From positions 15,319,001 through 15,383,000 of the forward strand of contig OX387205.1 in assembly GCA_947561715.1 (NCBI GenBank): DNA of 64,000 nucleotides, in the 5' to 3' direction. The translations under genes were made by a program, and so were the position numbers. This document shows, one piece after another, positions 31,698 through 43,445 of the stretch. The notes beneath the pieces were generated by a model that was not told the origin of the DNA, searched no databases, and worked only from the letters and a program-made list of their open reading frames with translations. This DNA is from Ascidia mentula (lineage: Eukaryota > Chordata > Ascidiacea > Phlebobranchia > Ascidiidae). Numbering within the stretch: the first letter of the stretch is position 1; every line of letters starts with the position of its first letter.

Positions 31698-32951
31698 TTA
31701 TTTCGCCGACGCTTTCTGGCTTCTCAGTATAGCAGATGCTCTCCTGAGGGCAGCCATCTTTAAATCTTTTCTGTATCTGTTTTTGCGGATGGTTTTGCTG
31801 ATTGCTTGCAAAGTTCTTCTTGAACCTCTGCTGAAAGTTACTCTGGTTTGGGATTTCCCAGGTTTCCTTCCACCTGCAACCAAAGAGAAAATAAATAACA
31901 GCATGCTACAGTACTAAACACAGACTTCATAGCACGGACGGAAAACCTTTTGTTTTCACATGCAAATCTTCTATCACTTTAACTTCAAAATCTGTGTGAC
32001 CAGTTTTAAGCGATTTAAAAGTTCTAATGCAATCATTTTCTCTGGAAATCTGTTTTTTTTCGTTCCTAGTGATTGGATTCCAATATTTCAACATGTGGTT
32101 CTTTATCTTGCCTTACACCAAAGTGACCACAGGAAAACAGTGTAAGTGAAACAGAGGCCTATACATACGCTTGTTAACAACCATAACAATCGGTTTGCGT
32201 AGGTCATTAAATTTCAAGAACCGGTTTGCAAGAACTGGCTGAATCCCAACATTAAGTGTTCCAATAGTAATCATACATGCCCAAATGTTGGCCACACAAA
32301 TGTTTGGCCACATAAATTAAATTGTAAAAGGTTTTGTACAAAACACATACTCCTGGCATTCTTGGTGACTAAAACAACCCCTTTTCCGTTGTCAGCTGGC
32401 TCTACACCAACACTCTTCTTATGGACAAGACCATTAAATCTGCAATCATTAAAGTTATACAAAAAATTATATATAAAACATTAGTACAGACATTTCAGTC
32501 GGAACATTGTCAACAAATGATCATGTATGGAATGCTGATTAACAACCATGACAACAAAAATCACTTTTAGATTACATTGAAATTTTGTCCAAATTTTTTT
32601 GTTCAGTTTTAAAACTGACAACTAAAAAATACTTTCATATATGTTTTTGTGTGGATTACAGATAAAATATTGCAAATTATGTGGAGGAACAACATTTATT
32701 TTCCATCTAGGCCACAACACAATTCACAGAATGTTATTTTAGGATATAGGACTGCAAAAATTAACCAATAAAAGAATCACAAACTCAAAACTTATCAACA
32801 ACAAACAAAGGCACAAAGAACAAAAGTTGCACAACCTGAAGCTGTTCTTGTTTTTAAGGTTGTTTGGTTCTTTGGTGAATTGGGTCTTGTTCCTCTTCAT
32901 GAGAAAGCAAGAGTTATTTCTGATAACCATCCATTGTAGGTGAGATGACAT
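31698..32951 (-). CDS. RPL28: 60S ribosomal protein L28 (eL28)
   Basis: A structural protein of the large cytosolic ribosomal subunit. Three exons read on the minus strand: 32951-32836, 32439-32351 and 31873-31698. They join in phase to give 126 residues (human 137). The N-terminus [20 protein letters not shown] and the segment [36 protein letters not shown] match eL28, as does the C-terminal [18 protein letters not shown] followed by RSQK. The Lys-rich extension of vertebrates is missing. A 3' splice site (TTTTGTAG) lies 9 bases before the ATG, so either a 5' UTR exon or a spliced leader is joined there. The two introns (about 480 and 400 bases) could host snoRNAs, but I found no C/D boxes. 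Confidence 0.96.
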
Positions 32952-34628
32952 TTTTGCACCTACAAAAGTTTCTTAGTTAAAAGGCAAACATTTAATTAAC
33001 TTTGATTAAAAACATCCCCCCAAAATAGGCTAAATAACATTTTCTTATGTGGATTTGATCTAGCTTGGCTGTTAAGCCAGCAAACATAATTTTATATAAA
33101 TGTTGTTTGATCTCATAGCTTTTGTGTATGATTTTGTTAGACATTTTTGGGTAATAAGTTTTAAAATTGTGTTCAAATGCAAATAAATTCAGTTTACAAT
33201 TTTGACAGTTGTGGGAAAGTGTAACTCTTAAAACATGCATGGAAATCTCCCGACATTCTTATGGTAACAAAGACTTGGTGTCTGGTTTTTCAACAAATTA
33301 TCTAAGAGCAAACCGAAGTCCTGTCTTTCAGTTGTTTTAGATAGCCTATATGTTTCGCCTATAATTCGGCATCATCATTATCACTAAAAACAATGCTTAT
33401 TCAAATAAAAATAAATATATATACCTAACACAACTGAAAGACAAAGGACTTCGATTTGTTCTTATATAACTTGTGGGCAAGTAGTCGGAAAAATAATGTG
33501 CAAAAAGTTTATATTTGGTCCTGTTATTAGCAATTCAAACGTGATTTTAAAGACATTTATAAAGAAAACATTTTTTTATCTGAAACAACTAAATTGTTGA
33601 AAGGAATAGTAAATTAAAGTGGTCAATAATTTTCACGTACTCACGTTCGTCTCCAACTTCACGAAAAGACAGGGGAAATTTGTCCTGAACTGCACAATCA
33701 CAACATGTGGTACATGTAATTTTTGTTGCTAATTATAAATTATACTTTCAATTACGTACACAGTTGATCAAATAAAAATAAAAAATAAAATTTAAAAAAA
33801 ACAGTTGCACATTTGTGTGCTACGTAGTAATTGTTTACAATACGCGTGGCCGTGCTAAGCGAAACTTTTAGCCTTTTCTTCATGAAATTTACCTCCTTCT
33901 TATCAGCGCTAATCGCTTGCGTAGCACGAGTCACTCTTACTAAGAAGACTAAAACGTAAATGACCTACACAAGCAAAACGATGCAATAGCATGGGCATCG
34001 ATAAAAACCCATAGGTTATCGAGCCATTGCAGCCTGTGTCACTGGGAGGTATTTGTTTGCAATCCGTCGCAACGAACGTTTGATGGCCACTCGGCAATGC
34101 TGGCCGAAGCGAAACCCATCAAAATGAAAACACCAAGTCGGTTCACAGAATTTCCTTTGATCCATTTCGGCAGACTTAAGGTGTCCAGAGGAGAGAGAGT
34201 CGTCAGGATCGGTTGTTGAAAATGCGCTACTGTTGTTGATGATCAATCGTACTTACAGGTTGTGCGAGATGAACAATGCGCTTAATACACGTTGACATAT
34301 TTTTTGTTTGTCTGCAACTTAAGGCTGGTTACACAATTGTGTAGTGATGCTGAGGGAAACTTGGCCATGCGCAGGAATCGGTGACTAAATTACTACACTT
34401 TGAAACAGTTCCCAGCTTGATTCCCTAATTTTGCTCCATATTTTCTAGTTTGTGTACAGCAAGTTCTGGCACTTTTCTAAACCAAATTTGATTAGTTTTG
34501 CAGCACAAAACTGCAAGCAGTTGAAACTGGCGTTTTGACACTTGGTGTCGTATCGGTGTCACAACCGGTGGTTTCCAGCTGCTGCATTCTGCATTCATTC
34601 GTTCATATTCTGGCTTTTAGTGAACATT
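32952..34628. other. Intergenic, 1.7 kb, mostly nothing recognised
   Basis: It separates the divergent RPL28 and SLC37A4 genes. Apart from an inverted-repeat element at 33305-33463 I see no feature. The 76-codon minus ORF at 34016-34246 has no family likeness. Confidence 0.5.
33305..33463. repeat. Small inverted-repeat (MITE-like) element
   Basis: Terminal arms of about 31 bases, AAACCGAAGTCCTGTCTTTC and its imperfect inverse ending GGACTTCGATTTGTTCT, flank about 95 bases of AT-rich sequence. Arms differ by a few substitutions and a 2-base indel. A clear target duplication is not seen. Confidence 0.65.
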
Positions 34629-37349
34629 ATGTTGGGATTTTCGTCTTCACACCAATGGACTATTCTGTTTTGCATGTACACCGGTTACATGCTGTACATT
34701 TTCAACCGGAGGGCTTTTTCATTCGTAATTCCCACTGTAGTTAAAAGCAATGAAATAAAAATGAGTGAGGTTGGTGAAATTTTGAGTTCAATTGCAATGG
34801 CTTACAGCATCGGAAAGTTTGTCAGTGGAATGTTGGTCGATCAACTCAGTCCAAGAATTATGTTTTCTGTGGGACTTTTTTTCACTGGGGTGGCAAGTTT
34901 AGGATTTAGCAGTGCAGACACAAAATATTTGGGTCTGCTTGCATTTTTCAATGGTTTAATGCAAGGACCTGGTTGGCCTGCATGCGCCAAAATTGTTAGA
35001 AGGTGATTAACATTCTGTTTTTTTATTTATTTTTATAGTGTTGCTAAAAGCATAAACATAAAGATATATATTTGATCAAAACCAACTGCGATATTGTGTG
35101 GATTGTATATATATATTACCATAGTTACAGTGACCACTTTTTTATTTAGATGGTATTCACCTAAAGTGTTTGGGAGCATGTGGAGCATTCTCAGCACAAG
35201 TATGAATGTCCCTGCCAGTATTGGACCACTTGCATGCACCTATTTCCTTGACTGGAATGGAGGAAATTGGAGAATGGTTATGTTGATTTGTGGAACAATT
35301 TCCTGTGGCTTTTCTGCTTTTGCTCTCTTTGTGTTAAAAGACTGCCCAGAAGATGTTGGAACAACATTAGCTAAATTAACTGGTGAAAAAATTGAAGAAG
35401 CAACAACAACAAACAAAGAAGGAAAGCAGTCCGTGGGGCAAAGTCCCAGACAAGCTGCATGGAAAAGGATCCTGTCCAGTCCTTACGCATACATTTTGTC
35501 CTTAGGATTCCTCATGAGTTTATTAATAAAGGGGGTTGTAGATAATTGGTCATCCCTTTACTTAATTCAGGTTTGTTTGTGTGCACTTATATGAACAGGC
35601 GTATCCAGGATTTTTTAAAGGGGGGGGGGTCCATATTGTTTTGGGAATTCCCCGATTTTCAGGTGTAAACTAAGGTTAATTGTGGTCGAGAATCACAAAA
35701 TACGAACGCCCGTGTTGGCGCAAATCGTCACATAAACGGTGGCTTCCTGGCTTGCGCAATTGTGTAACGCTATGGAACACTCGATGCGAGTTTTTGCGGT
35801 AGTGCTTGTGCCCTGGTTTTATTACTGCTACTTACAAGAAAGGCTTGAATATAATTGTAACCTAAAGGGATCAAACGTGAGCTTACGTTATTAAGAAAAC
35901 ATACAAATAAAAACTATTTGCATGCGGTGGTCTTCTAGTCCTCTTTGCACCTATGCGAGCGCTAACAGTTGTTTTCAACATGCGTAACATTGGTAACGTG
36001 TTTAACAACTAAACTAATTAACTTTCACGCAAGTAAACCGCTTGCCATTACAACAACGTGACCACTAAAAAACGACGTTTCGTCCTTAGACTGAGGAAAA
36101 ATGACAATTGTTTCGTAACAATGCCAAGTGTTCGGTGACCATGCTCCCTGTTTGGAAACAATGGCGAATGCAAGCACGATGCGGTTTTTAGGTCAACGTT
36201 AAAGAAAACTTCAGGTTTCACGCGGACTTTGGCAAAAAAATACAGTGGCTTTTTTTTGGCTATAAAAACAGACCAAAATCATTCACAAAAGGGGGGTTCC
36301 GGACCTGGATACGCCCATGCTTATATGTTAAATGGCTGTTTTTTTAATTTTCTGTTACTTTTGCAGACCAAAGAATCAAATCAACTTTTGTCAAGCAGTT
36401 TTATTGGGATGGTTGAGATTGGAGGATTAACTGGAAGTATTGCATCAGGTAACATGGAAAGAATACTGGTAGACATTTTTATGAATGTAAACTAAACAAT
36501 TTGCATGTAACAAAACTATACAGGTGTTTTAAGTGACCAGTTAGTGGCAAGATATGGATTCACATCAAAAGGTCATCCTCGAAACAGTTGGGTAATTATT
36601 TGTCATCTCCTACTGCTCTCATCACTTCTTACTTTGACAAACTTCATCATTGACGCTAATGAGCAGAAAGTTGTTCTAACAATGACAGGATTTGTTATTG
36701 GTTTTGCAATGTACAGTATAATCAATCTAATGGGTGTGATGGTGATTGAAAGCTCTTCATCTGATATCTCAGGTAACTCCCATATTTGTTTTTTATGTCC
36801 TATACTTGGGCTTCACAATTCTAAGTTTTTTATTAATGTTAACATAATTTTAAACTAACTTTTACCATAACGCAGTAATATTTCATACAATGGCTGCAAT
36901 GCCAAGCCTGCAAACCTAACTTTTACCATATTTAATTGTCCACAGTATTGCTACATACCATGAACTAGATAGTTAGTTAAATTCTGACTGAGTGTGTTTT
37001 CCTGGCTTAGTAAATTATCTTTCTTTAAACTTTTGCTTTTTAAACTTTTCCAGTTGTTTCTGTCCCTCTCCTGCAAATACTTTCACCACACTGGGTGAAA
37101 ACACGCTAATTGGGAAATACTAATTTAAATTAATTCCCAATGTGTAAAGGTTCTTCCCATGCCTACTGTGCGTTGATGGGGAATGTTGGTCTGATGCTAG
37201 CTGGCCTCCCCTTCTCATTGCTACAACAATCATTTCTATGGAATGGTGCCTTTCAAGCTTGTCAACTGCTCATTGTGATGTCACTTAGTTGTTTTGTTGT
37301 TGCACAATTTGTGCATTGTAGAATTGGGGATCAAATTAAGCAAGAATAA
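34629..37349 (+). CDS. SLC37A4: Glucose-6-phosphate translocase of the ER (SLC37 family)
   Basis: A major-facilitator antiporter exchanging glucose-6-phosphate for inorganic phosphate across the ER membrane. Five exons fit: 34629-35002, 35150-35570, 36367-36448, 36524-36772 and 37150-37349. All phases match and the product is 441 residues (human 429). Matching blocks are YMLYIFNRRAFSFVIP, AYSIGKFVSGMLVDQLSPR, FFNGLMQGPGWPACAKIVRR, SMWSILSTSMN, FIGMVEIGGLTGSIASG and, in the last exon, SSHAYCALMGNVGLMLAGLP. ATG 34629 is chosen because it matches the human start region; the open frame continues upstream without a Met. TTTTAG at 34615-34620 lies 8 bases before it and may be a trans-splice or 5' UTR acceptor. 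The intron after exon 2 carries a 726-bp transposon. Confidence 0.94.
35594..36319 (+). mobile_element. GGCGTATCC-family DNA element, copy 1 (726 bp), with 8-bp target duplication
   Basis: Ends read AACAGGCGTATCCAGG and, inverted, CATGGGCGTATCCAGG. The octamer CTTATATG flanks both sides (35586-35593 and 36320-36327). A second copy at 58973-59723 is similar along its whole length and in the same orientation, and a 65-bp relative lies at 52075-52139. No transposase ORF is present. It lies in an SLC37A4 intron. Confidence 0.9.
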
Positions 37350-38371
37350 TAGCAAAATACATTTGTGTTTGGTGGGCACTGTGTGCAAAAGAAGGCATTT
37401 TTATCTCAAGTTTATTCAATAAACTTTGAACATAGGCATGTCCACTGCACCAGTGTAAATATGCAATTTACCTTGGTTTTCGTGATTGTGTGATAAAAGT
37501 TGATGCTGGAAATGTTCGTTTATAATGTGCAATTATCCTTGATTAATGCTGAATATCAAGCTTTGTTTTCTGTTGTTGCCAAATATGATTAAGAATGTGA
37601 TATTATGGTGAATAGATGTTGGTTTTTTGAATTGCTTCTTGGCAAATCTTTGAAATGGCAACAAAAAAACCGTACTTTTACTATAATTACTGAGGGTACT
37701 GCTCTACTTTTGTCTTGTTTTGTTTGATGTTTCAGTTGAAGTTCTTTTAATTAAAGTTTAATAATTCTCCCTATCGTTGTTGGCTTGCTACCACCAGGTT
37801 GCAAATATTACTTACAGACCCACTTTTTTAAAGTGTGAGTTAAGTATTTGGTCAGCAGGAATTTGTGCTTGACTGCGTACTTTATGGAGAAAAAATAACA
37901 TCGAGTAAAGTGGGTGACATAACATACATCAGGGAGCATTTTCATATCTATGTTTGGCCTGGAGTAATCACCCAACCAGCAAAGTAAACTCGTAAATTGG
38001 TGCTAGTTCGTGGAAAACGACAACACAAGTTTTTATGTAGCCACGTTTAAAGGGCAGGTAAGCAAACACGACCAGCGCGATTCGTCGTTAGGATCAGTGC
38101 TGGATCGTCCCAAGTACAAAAATTTGGCGGATTTGGCTTTCGTTTTCAAGGACAATTGTGTATGAAGATTAGTTTGTGAAGTCAAGAATTTTCATAATAA
38201 TTTGGAAAGCATAACTTATTTAATAGTTTAGTAACGCTGCTTAGAGATTGCGCTAGCTTGTCAGATAAAGAGGCAAAAACGTTTGGCGCAATTTTTACTT
38301 AAGAAAGCATTTTTTCAATTTAGATACATCCTAAAACATTGACCAAATGGTTTCAGTGCTGCAGAGTGGCC
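37350..38371. other. Intergenic, 1 kb, nothing recognised
   Basis: It contains the SLC37A4 3' UTR, with CAATAAAC near 37419 as a possible polyadenylation signal, and the 5' flank of the receptor gene. Confidence 0.5.
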
Positions 38372-40888
38372 ATGCAAGGCGATGTGGCAGTTACCATTGT
38401 GCTTATGGTTATGTGCATTGCCGTTAATTTTTTGGCACTTATTGCGTTGTCGCAAGTCAAAAGAAGGAACCGCCTTCCGAAATCAGAGAAATCTTTGTTA
38501 TACGCCATCACTGCGTGTGGCATTGGTACTGGAATATTTTGCCTTCTTCCTACTTTCTTCGTACCAAGTGATGCTGGAAAAGAGGTTGGTGAGAATCAAT
38601 AATTGTTCACTGGATGCAAAAGCCACAAAACCAGTAGAAACATTTATACACCAAAGATATTCCAAAATATTAGTGGAGTAATGGTGTTATCCGTTTATAA
38701 TGTTGTCTTGTATATTTTCCATGTACTAACCAGTGGTGGGAGACGGTTCGCACCGGTTCTATAGAACAGTCTCACGAAATTTTATGAGATCAGCGAACCG
38801 GTTAGCATTACTGGTTACTGTCAATATGACTTTTTGTGACAGAACCCACTGAAAAATAAGACTTTTATGAAAGAACCGGCTGACAAAAAAATTGAATCCC
38901 ACCACTGGTACTAACCCATACACCACTACAGCTTATTCGATAAATTATTTTAAATCCAGCCAACCTTGTAAGTATCCACTATGCACAGTCTCCGTTTCTG
39001 TTGTTTTCAATCAATTTTCAAACCCAACTGTTGCCAGTAGAAACCCGATTCATTATTTGCTTTGGATCATCACCGTAAAGTATACAGCGCCCCAACTCAC
39101 TGTTTATTTCAAACTTGTTTGGTTGTGGGCTATGTAGATAAGATAGTGACGACATTAACATGTCGCAATGTGTGACGTAGATTAAATTGTTACGTCACAT
39201 ACCATATAGGTCCTTTTTTGACTCGTATTAGTCGACCAGGTCCAATGAAGCGGAACCAAACAAACGAACATAAAACAAGTGATAGTTGTTACAATGGGTC
39301 AACAATTGTGTTTGTTTCCTCATAGAATCCTTCTCCTCACTGTGAAATCTTCGGCATGATGGGAGCGATCTGCATGTCTGCATCGTCATGGTTTGGAGCT
39401 TTGTTGTCCTTCAATCGTTACTTCATACTCACGCGTTCTTTTCGAAACCGACCTATGACGTCACAATGGAGATTATTCGCAGTTCACTTTGGTGTTTGGA
39501 TTTTTACTGCTACGGTCTACGTCACAATGTACTTTTTAGTAAATGCAGGAGTCGGGGTTCCAAAACTACACGCAACAGCGCCTCTAGTGTCAGAAAATTC
39601 AACAGGATCATATGTAATGACAAGCTCAATACCGCCGATAGTGGCTCAGTCGTTCATTGTTGTCGATCTTCGCTCTGGAATCCGGTGCAGTCCGAACTGG
39701 AGGTTCCTACTACATTACCTCATAGCCGCGTCTATTCTTTTCTATGCTCTGCCGCTGTGTGTCGTCATAATGTCTTACCTTCTCATAATACGAATAGCGT
39801 ACAGCCACGTGAAAAACATTCGAAAACTCACGCTTCGCTCATCGGACGATTCCGTGACAAAACAATCGGTAGCTCAACCTTCTGGAAATATATCAGCCCT
39901 CATTGATCAACAGGAACAACCGCAGATTCCCACCGTTAGCGGCGCCAGTGAGATGGTTCAAGGCTATACAAGACCGCTGTTATATTTCCGTCAGATGATG
40001 CGCGAGAGGTCGCTACGTCGAAACACCAAAACTCGACGAAGAAAGGCAACGATTATTTTTATAATCGCGATCTCATTGTTTGTATTTTCTTGGACTCCTT
40101 ACTACGCATACTTCTTGACAGAAAGCGTTTCTTACCATAGCTACAATGCAACATCATCAGAAGAATGGCTACCTCCATTCAACCGCTCATCATCGATATT
40201 TCTGACGTGCAGCGTTGTCATTGGTCGGACGTGGTCTATACTGGCAATAGCGATGCTTAACAGGCCATACAGAAGGACAATCTTCAGTTTGTTGCGACAA
40301 GCCAAGCATGGACTGGTTGGATGCTGCTACCGCATTACTGGAAAATCTCGGATAGAAGTACTGAATGTAGAATCCAGGTTTTCTGTCTCGCATGTGAGCA
40401 GGCCAACATATTTCACCCACGTCAATACAGCATACATGAATGAAGGTGACGACGAACCAATTGATGTCAATTACAGATCCAGTTTACTGTCAAACCAACT
40501 TTCAGAAAACGGTCACAGATCCAGTTTTCTGTCAAACCAACGTTCAGAAAGCGGTCACAGATCCAGTTTTCTGTCAAACCAACTTTCAGAAAGCGGTCAC
40601 AGATCCAGTTTTCTGTCAAACCAACTTTCAGAAAACGGTCATAGATCCAGTTTTCTGTCTGACCAGATTTCAGTTGAAAGTCGCAGGTCAAGCGTTTTGT
40701 CCCATCAGCTTCAACTTCCCGGCCAACCGATCTTAAAAAAAAGTCAAAGAGGGGAATCCCGGAAATCGAAAGGAGAAAACCGTCGGGTGAAAATTTCTGT
40801 AGCTGAGCAAGATCGTCGTGCAGCAAATCTTGACGAAGCAGATGCTCGCTTTCGAATTATTCTGGAATCTCCGGGCGACTGGCTTTAG
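38372..40888 (+). CDS. Rhodopsin-like G protein-coupled receptor, orphan, with tandem-repeat tail
   Basis: Two exons, 38372-38584 and 39326-40888, join in phase 0 to give about 591 residues. Helix 1 is VAVTIVLMVMCIAVNFLALI and helix 2 lies in SLLYAITACGIGTGIFCLLP. The pre-helix-3 cysteine (NPSPHCEIFGMMG) and helix 3 with NRY in place of DRY (LSFNRYFIL) follow. The end of helix 6 is SLFVFSWTPYYAYF. Helix 7 ends IGRTWSILAIAMLNRPYRR, without a standard NPxxY. The third cytoplasmic loop is long and basic. The C-terminal tail carries about six 14-residue repeats (residues about 453-535) around a SSFLSNQLSE core, rich in Ser and possible phosphorylation sites. No ligand class can be assigned. ATG 38372 is the first in-frame Met. 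Confidence 0.85.
38731..38907. mobile_element. Short hAT-type MITE, 177 bp, with 8-bp target duplication
   Basis: Ends read CAGTGGTGGGAG and, inverted, CAGTGGTGGGATTC. The octamer GTACTAAC flanks both sides (38723-38730 and 38908-38915). There is no coding capacity. It lies in the single intron of the receptor gene. Confidence 0.93.
40472..40723 (+). repeat. 42-bp tandem repeat in the receptor coding sequence
   Basis: Unit starts are at 40472, 40514, 40556, 40598, 40640 and 40682, exactly 42 bases apart. The first five are close copies (CACAGATCCAGTTTTCTGTC core) and the sixth is degenerate. The period is divisible by three, so it codes a 14-residue repeat. Confidence 0.95.
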
Positions 40889-41169
40889 CGAATCTACAAT
40901 ACTGCATTTTATATTCCTCTGATATACATGCATTGGGTTCACTCTGCGACAGGAATATCTTGTCAGATAAACACAACTTTGTTTATGCATCGTAATCTAC
41001 ATTTAGCTGGCCTTTCACAGAGACAAATACTGTTTCAGTCAACTTTATACAACCCCAGATGTAATGTAAGACATAAGTTTGGCGTTTTCAACAGTACACA
41101 CCACACAAAACACTAAGTTTCAGAAAAAAAACTTTGTTTCATTGGTCTTTCCATGAAAGCTCATGTTTA
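40889..41169. other. Short spacer between convergent genes
   Basis: It holds the 3' ends of the receptor (+) and MRPS28 (-) transcripts; no other feature is seen. Confidence 0.5.
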
Positions 41170-41960
41170 TCAACTGAATTGCTTGGTTTTGAATTGTTCA
41201 CTTATCAACCCAACCATTTTTCCATCAGCCTCAAGTAGGGTTATATCTTTTGATGCACCCATAAACCTATTAAAGAAATAACCTTTTATTCACAATCAAT
41301 CCGAACTATCATAACATACCTTGCAGACAATTCCAAATCAAACAGTTGCAGAGCCACCATCCTTCCACGTCGGTAATCCTGTGCATCTTCTTCAGGTATC
41401 GGACAAACACAATGAAACTTTCCACCAAAGTCAACAAATGCATTGCCACGCTGAACCTACCAAAATAAACTTTAAAAGTCATCCTCTATCTGCTTAAATT
41501 GTTCAAATCAACCTCAAAAATTTTTCCAGCAACCAAGGAGCCTTCAACCGGCCCAAGATGGACAAAAGTTGAATTTCTCAGTAGAGATGCAAATGACTTT
41601 GGCTCTTGTTTTGTTGATGGTTTTTGCTGCAAAAAATATATTTTATTTGTTCATAGATTTTTGGTCAGTTTCGGAAATAGAAATCTTACACTATTAAAAA
41701 CTCCCTCTGTGGTCTGTGTTTCTATGTTTTGAGTTTCCTCATTTTGTTTTTTTTCATCCTGATACATAAATTGTAAACATTTCAGCAAGTTACAAACCTG
41801 TATGTAAAAATACACATACTTTCAAACCAATTTTTTTTGACACATTTTCCATTGAAATTATATCACTATTGTATGAAAAGTATGTCTTCTGAATTCTTTC
41901 ACAAAGTCTGGTTGGATACCCATTATAAATTCTTGGATATAACTTCTTAAGTTGAGCCAT
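41170..41960 (-). CDS. MRPS28: Mitochondrial small-subunit ribosomal protein bS1m
   Basis: A component of the mitochondrial small ribosomal subunit. Five exons read on the minus strand: 41960-41820, 41758-41690, 41626-41513, 41456-41320 and 41266-41170. The join gives 185 residues (human 187). The N-terminus is basic and mitochondrial-targeting-like (MAQLKKLYPRIYNG). The body shows SFASLLRNSTFVHLGP, then GNAFVDFGGKFHCVCPIPEE, the counterpart of the human YIDFGGKFHCVC motif. Next is LQLFDLELSARFMGASKDIT, matching the human [20 protein letters not shown]. A candidate upstream cistron's stop codon ends 2 bases before this ATG. The donor after exon 3 (GTTGAT) is weak, but phase and homology support it. 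Confidence 0.93.
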
Positions 41961-41962
41961 GA

Positions 41963-42322
41963 TCAAAGTATTGAGCAAACTTTTGAACTCTCTTTATTAT
42001 GCAGTGTTGCCCCAGGAACTTTGGGCTTGTCCCTTACAAGAATTTCAGTGTTTCCGTTTGACGAATGCCTAAAAATAAGTTCTGTTTACTGTGATGACAT
42101 CTAAAGGTTTTCAAAACTCTATTTGTGACAAATTGTGCTTTATTTACATGTAGTAATTTCAAATGCATAACTTTGACAAAACTTTCAGACTGTGAAGGGT
42201 TGGAAAAATGCAACAATATATAACTACTTAAATTACCAACTACCCCTTGTTCTTTCCAAGAATTGTGTTTTTGTGTTGCTGGTTGAGAAAAAGCTTTTCT
42301 TCCACAACAATCAGGATGTATC
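41963..42322 (-). CDS. Possible terminal exons of an upstream gene, unidentified
   Basis: Two exons, 42322-42244 and 42068-41963, have proper splice sites and matching phase 2. They read YILIVVEEKLFLNQQHKN, then TILGKNKGHSSNGNTEILV and KVPGATLHNKESSKVCSIL, ending in TGA. The last four residues, CSIL, fit a CaaX prenylation motif. No first exon could be found: the sequence just upstream has short frames interrupted by stops. I do not recognise the protein. An alternative donor gives a different short reading (GIRQTETLKFL). It may equally be 5' untranslated sequence of MRPS28. Confidence 0.35.
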
Positions 42323-43445
42323 CTTAAAATAAGAAAGGGTTAATGTTTGCCATTAAGTAAGCATAAAGTTTTAGTTTTAGCGTTTGGTGGTTTAAGAACC
42401 TAAAATCGTCTGTTGATAAAATCTATTTCAGCGACAATGATTGCAGATTCTTCGGCTGTGTTTCTTTCTGTCAAACATGAGCTATTACTTCAGCACATGA
42501 TAACATGTTTATTCTTTTCAAAACACCGCTGTTCTTCACAATGTGCAAAGTCTGCAACTTGGTAACACTAAAAACAGACTTGCCTATAGAAAACCTCAAA
42601 GCGTACTCAACCGAAGGTAATGTGATAGAGGCGCCAAAGGGTATAACCATAGAATACTCAAATATAGAACACTAAAATAACGTATAGTTTTTAAAACTTG
42701 GAAATCTTTTCTGTCACAAAATTTCAGCGTTCCATTTAGCCACAGAAAATTTTGTTTTACTAACAAATTGGGATTGAGAAATATTCATGCTGATCCAAAT
42801 TAACGACTGATCATTATCTGAAGAAGCAGCTTAGTGCAGATGATCGTCGTTTTCCGGGGGCTCTTATATTACAGAGGTAATATATTATTGCATACATTGC
42901 ATTGTATTCACCCATACAGCAATTATCCCACCTTCTCTGGATGGAGTAAAGTGCATGCCCTTTGCATGCATGTCAAGTTTATGTGCAAAGATATTTTAAG
43001 GTTTATTAATTGTATATTTAAGCAGTTTTTAGCGCGCATTGGATTATTTAGTTTTTAGGGAATTGTAAGTTTTTTTACCAAAAGGTCAAAGTCCACACAC
43101 AAGTTTCATAAGTGATTACGTGTTGGTGATTTTGGCATTATTTTGCTACAGTTCGACAGTGAAAACAACAGGAAAACAGTGTAGGTTTAAATGCTGTGAA
43201 AGTTTTAATGAAGTGTTTGGCAAACTGGAAAACAGCAACATTCTGCGATAATCTCGTAAGACAATTTACTAGTATGTGTATATACATCCCTTGGGGAAAA
43301 TCGAGCTTGACAACGTCGTCGTAACAAGGCCTAGTTGTGTCGTAACAATAAACAAGACAGTGCAATGCTACAAAAGGCGGGAACTTGGTTTAAACAATAA
43401 TTAAAGCCAGTGGAAAATATACGCCAATAATTAGGTTCAGTGTGT
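42323..43445. other. Intergenic, 1.1 kb, nothing firm
   Basis: A fragment near 42648 (CCATAGAATACTCAAA) resembles the terminus of the 2.07-kb element at 24896-26965, but no partner end was found. Minus-strand frames at 42400-42574 look protein-like but contain stops. Confidence 0.4.

Noticed and set aside
31874..32835. Possible intronic snoRNAs in RPL28
   Set aside because: Ribosomal protein introns often host them, but I found no convincing C and D boxes or H/ACA motifs.
40467..40826. 119-codon minus-strand ORF and a 98-codon alternative + frame over the receptor tail
   Set aside because: The 42-bp repeat has a period divisible by three, so frames lacking stops stay open on both strands. 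The receptor frame is the one continuing from the seven-helix domain.
42400..42574. Minus-strand frame CYQVADFAHCEEQRCFEKN with a TGA (42490-42492) after a Cys codon, then ERNTAEESAIIVAEIDF; considered as a selenoprotein
   Set aside because: The two open parts are only about 25 and 32 codons, no SECIS hairpin or start was found, and a TAG follows. This is not better than chance.
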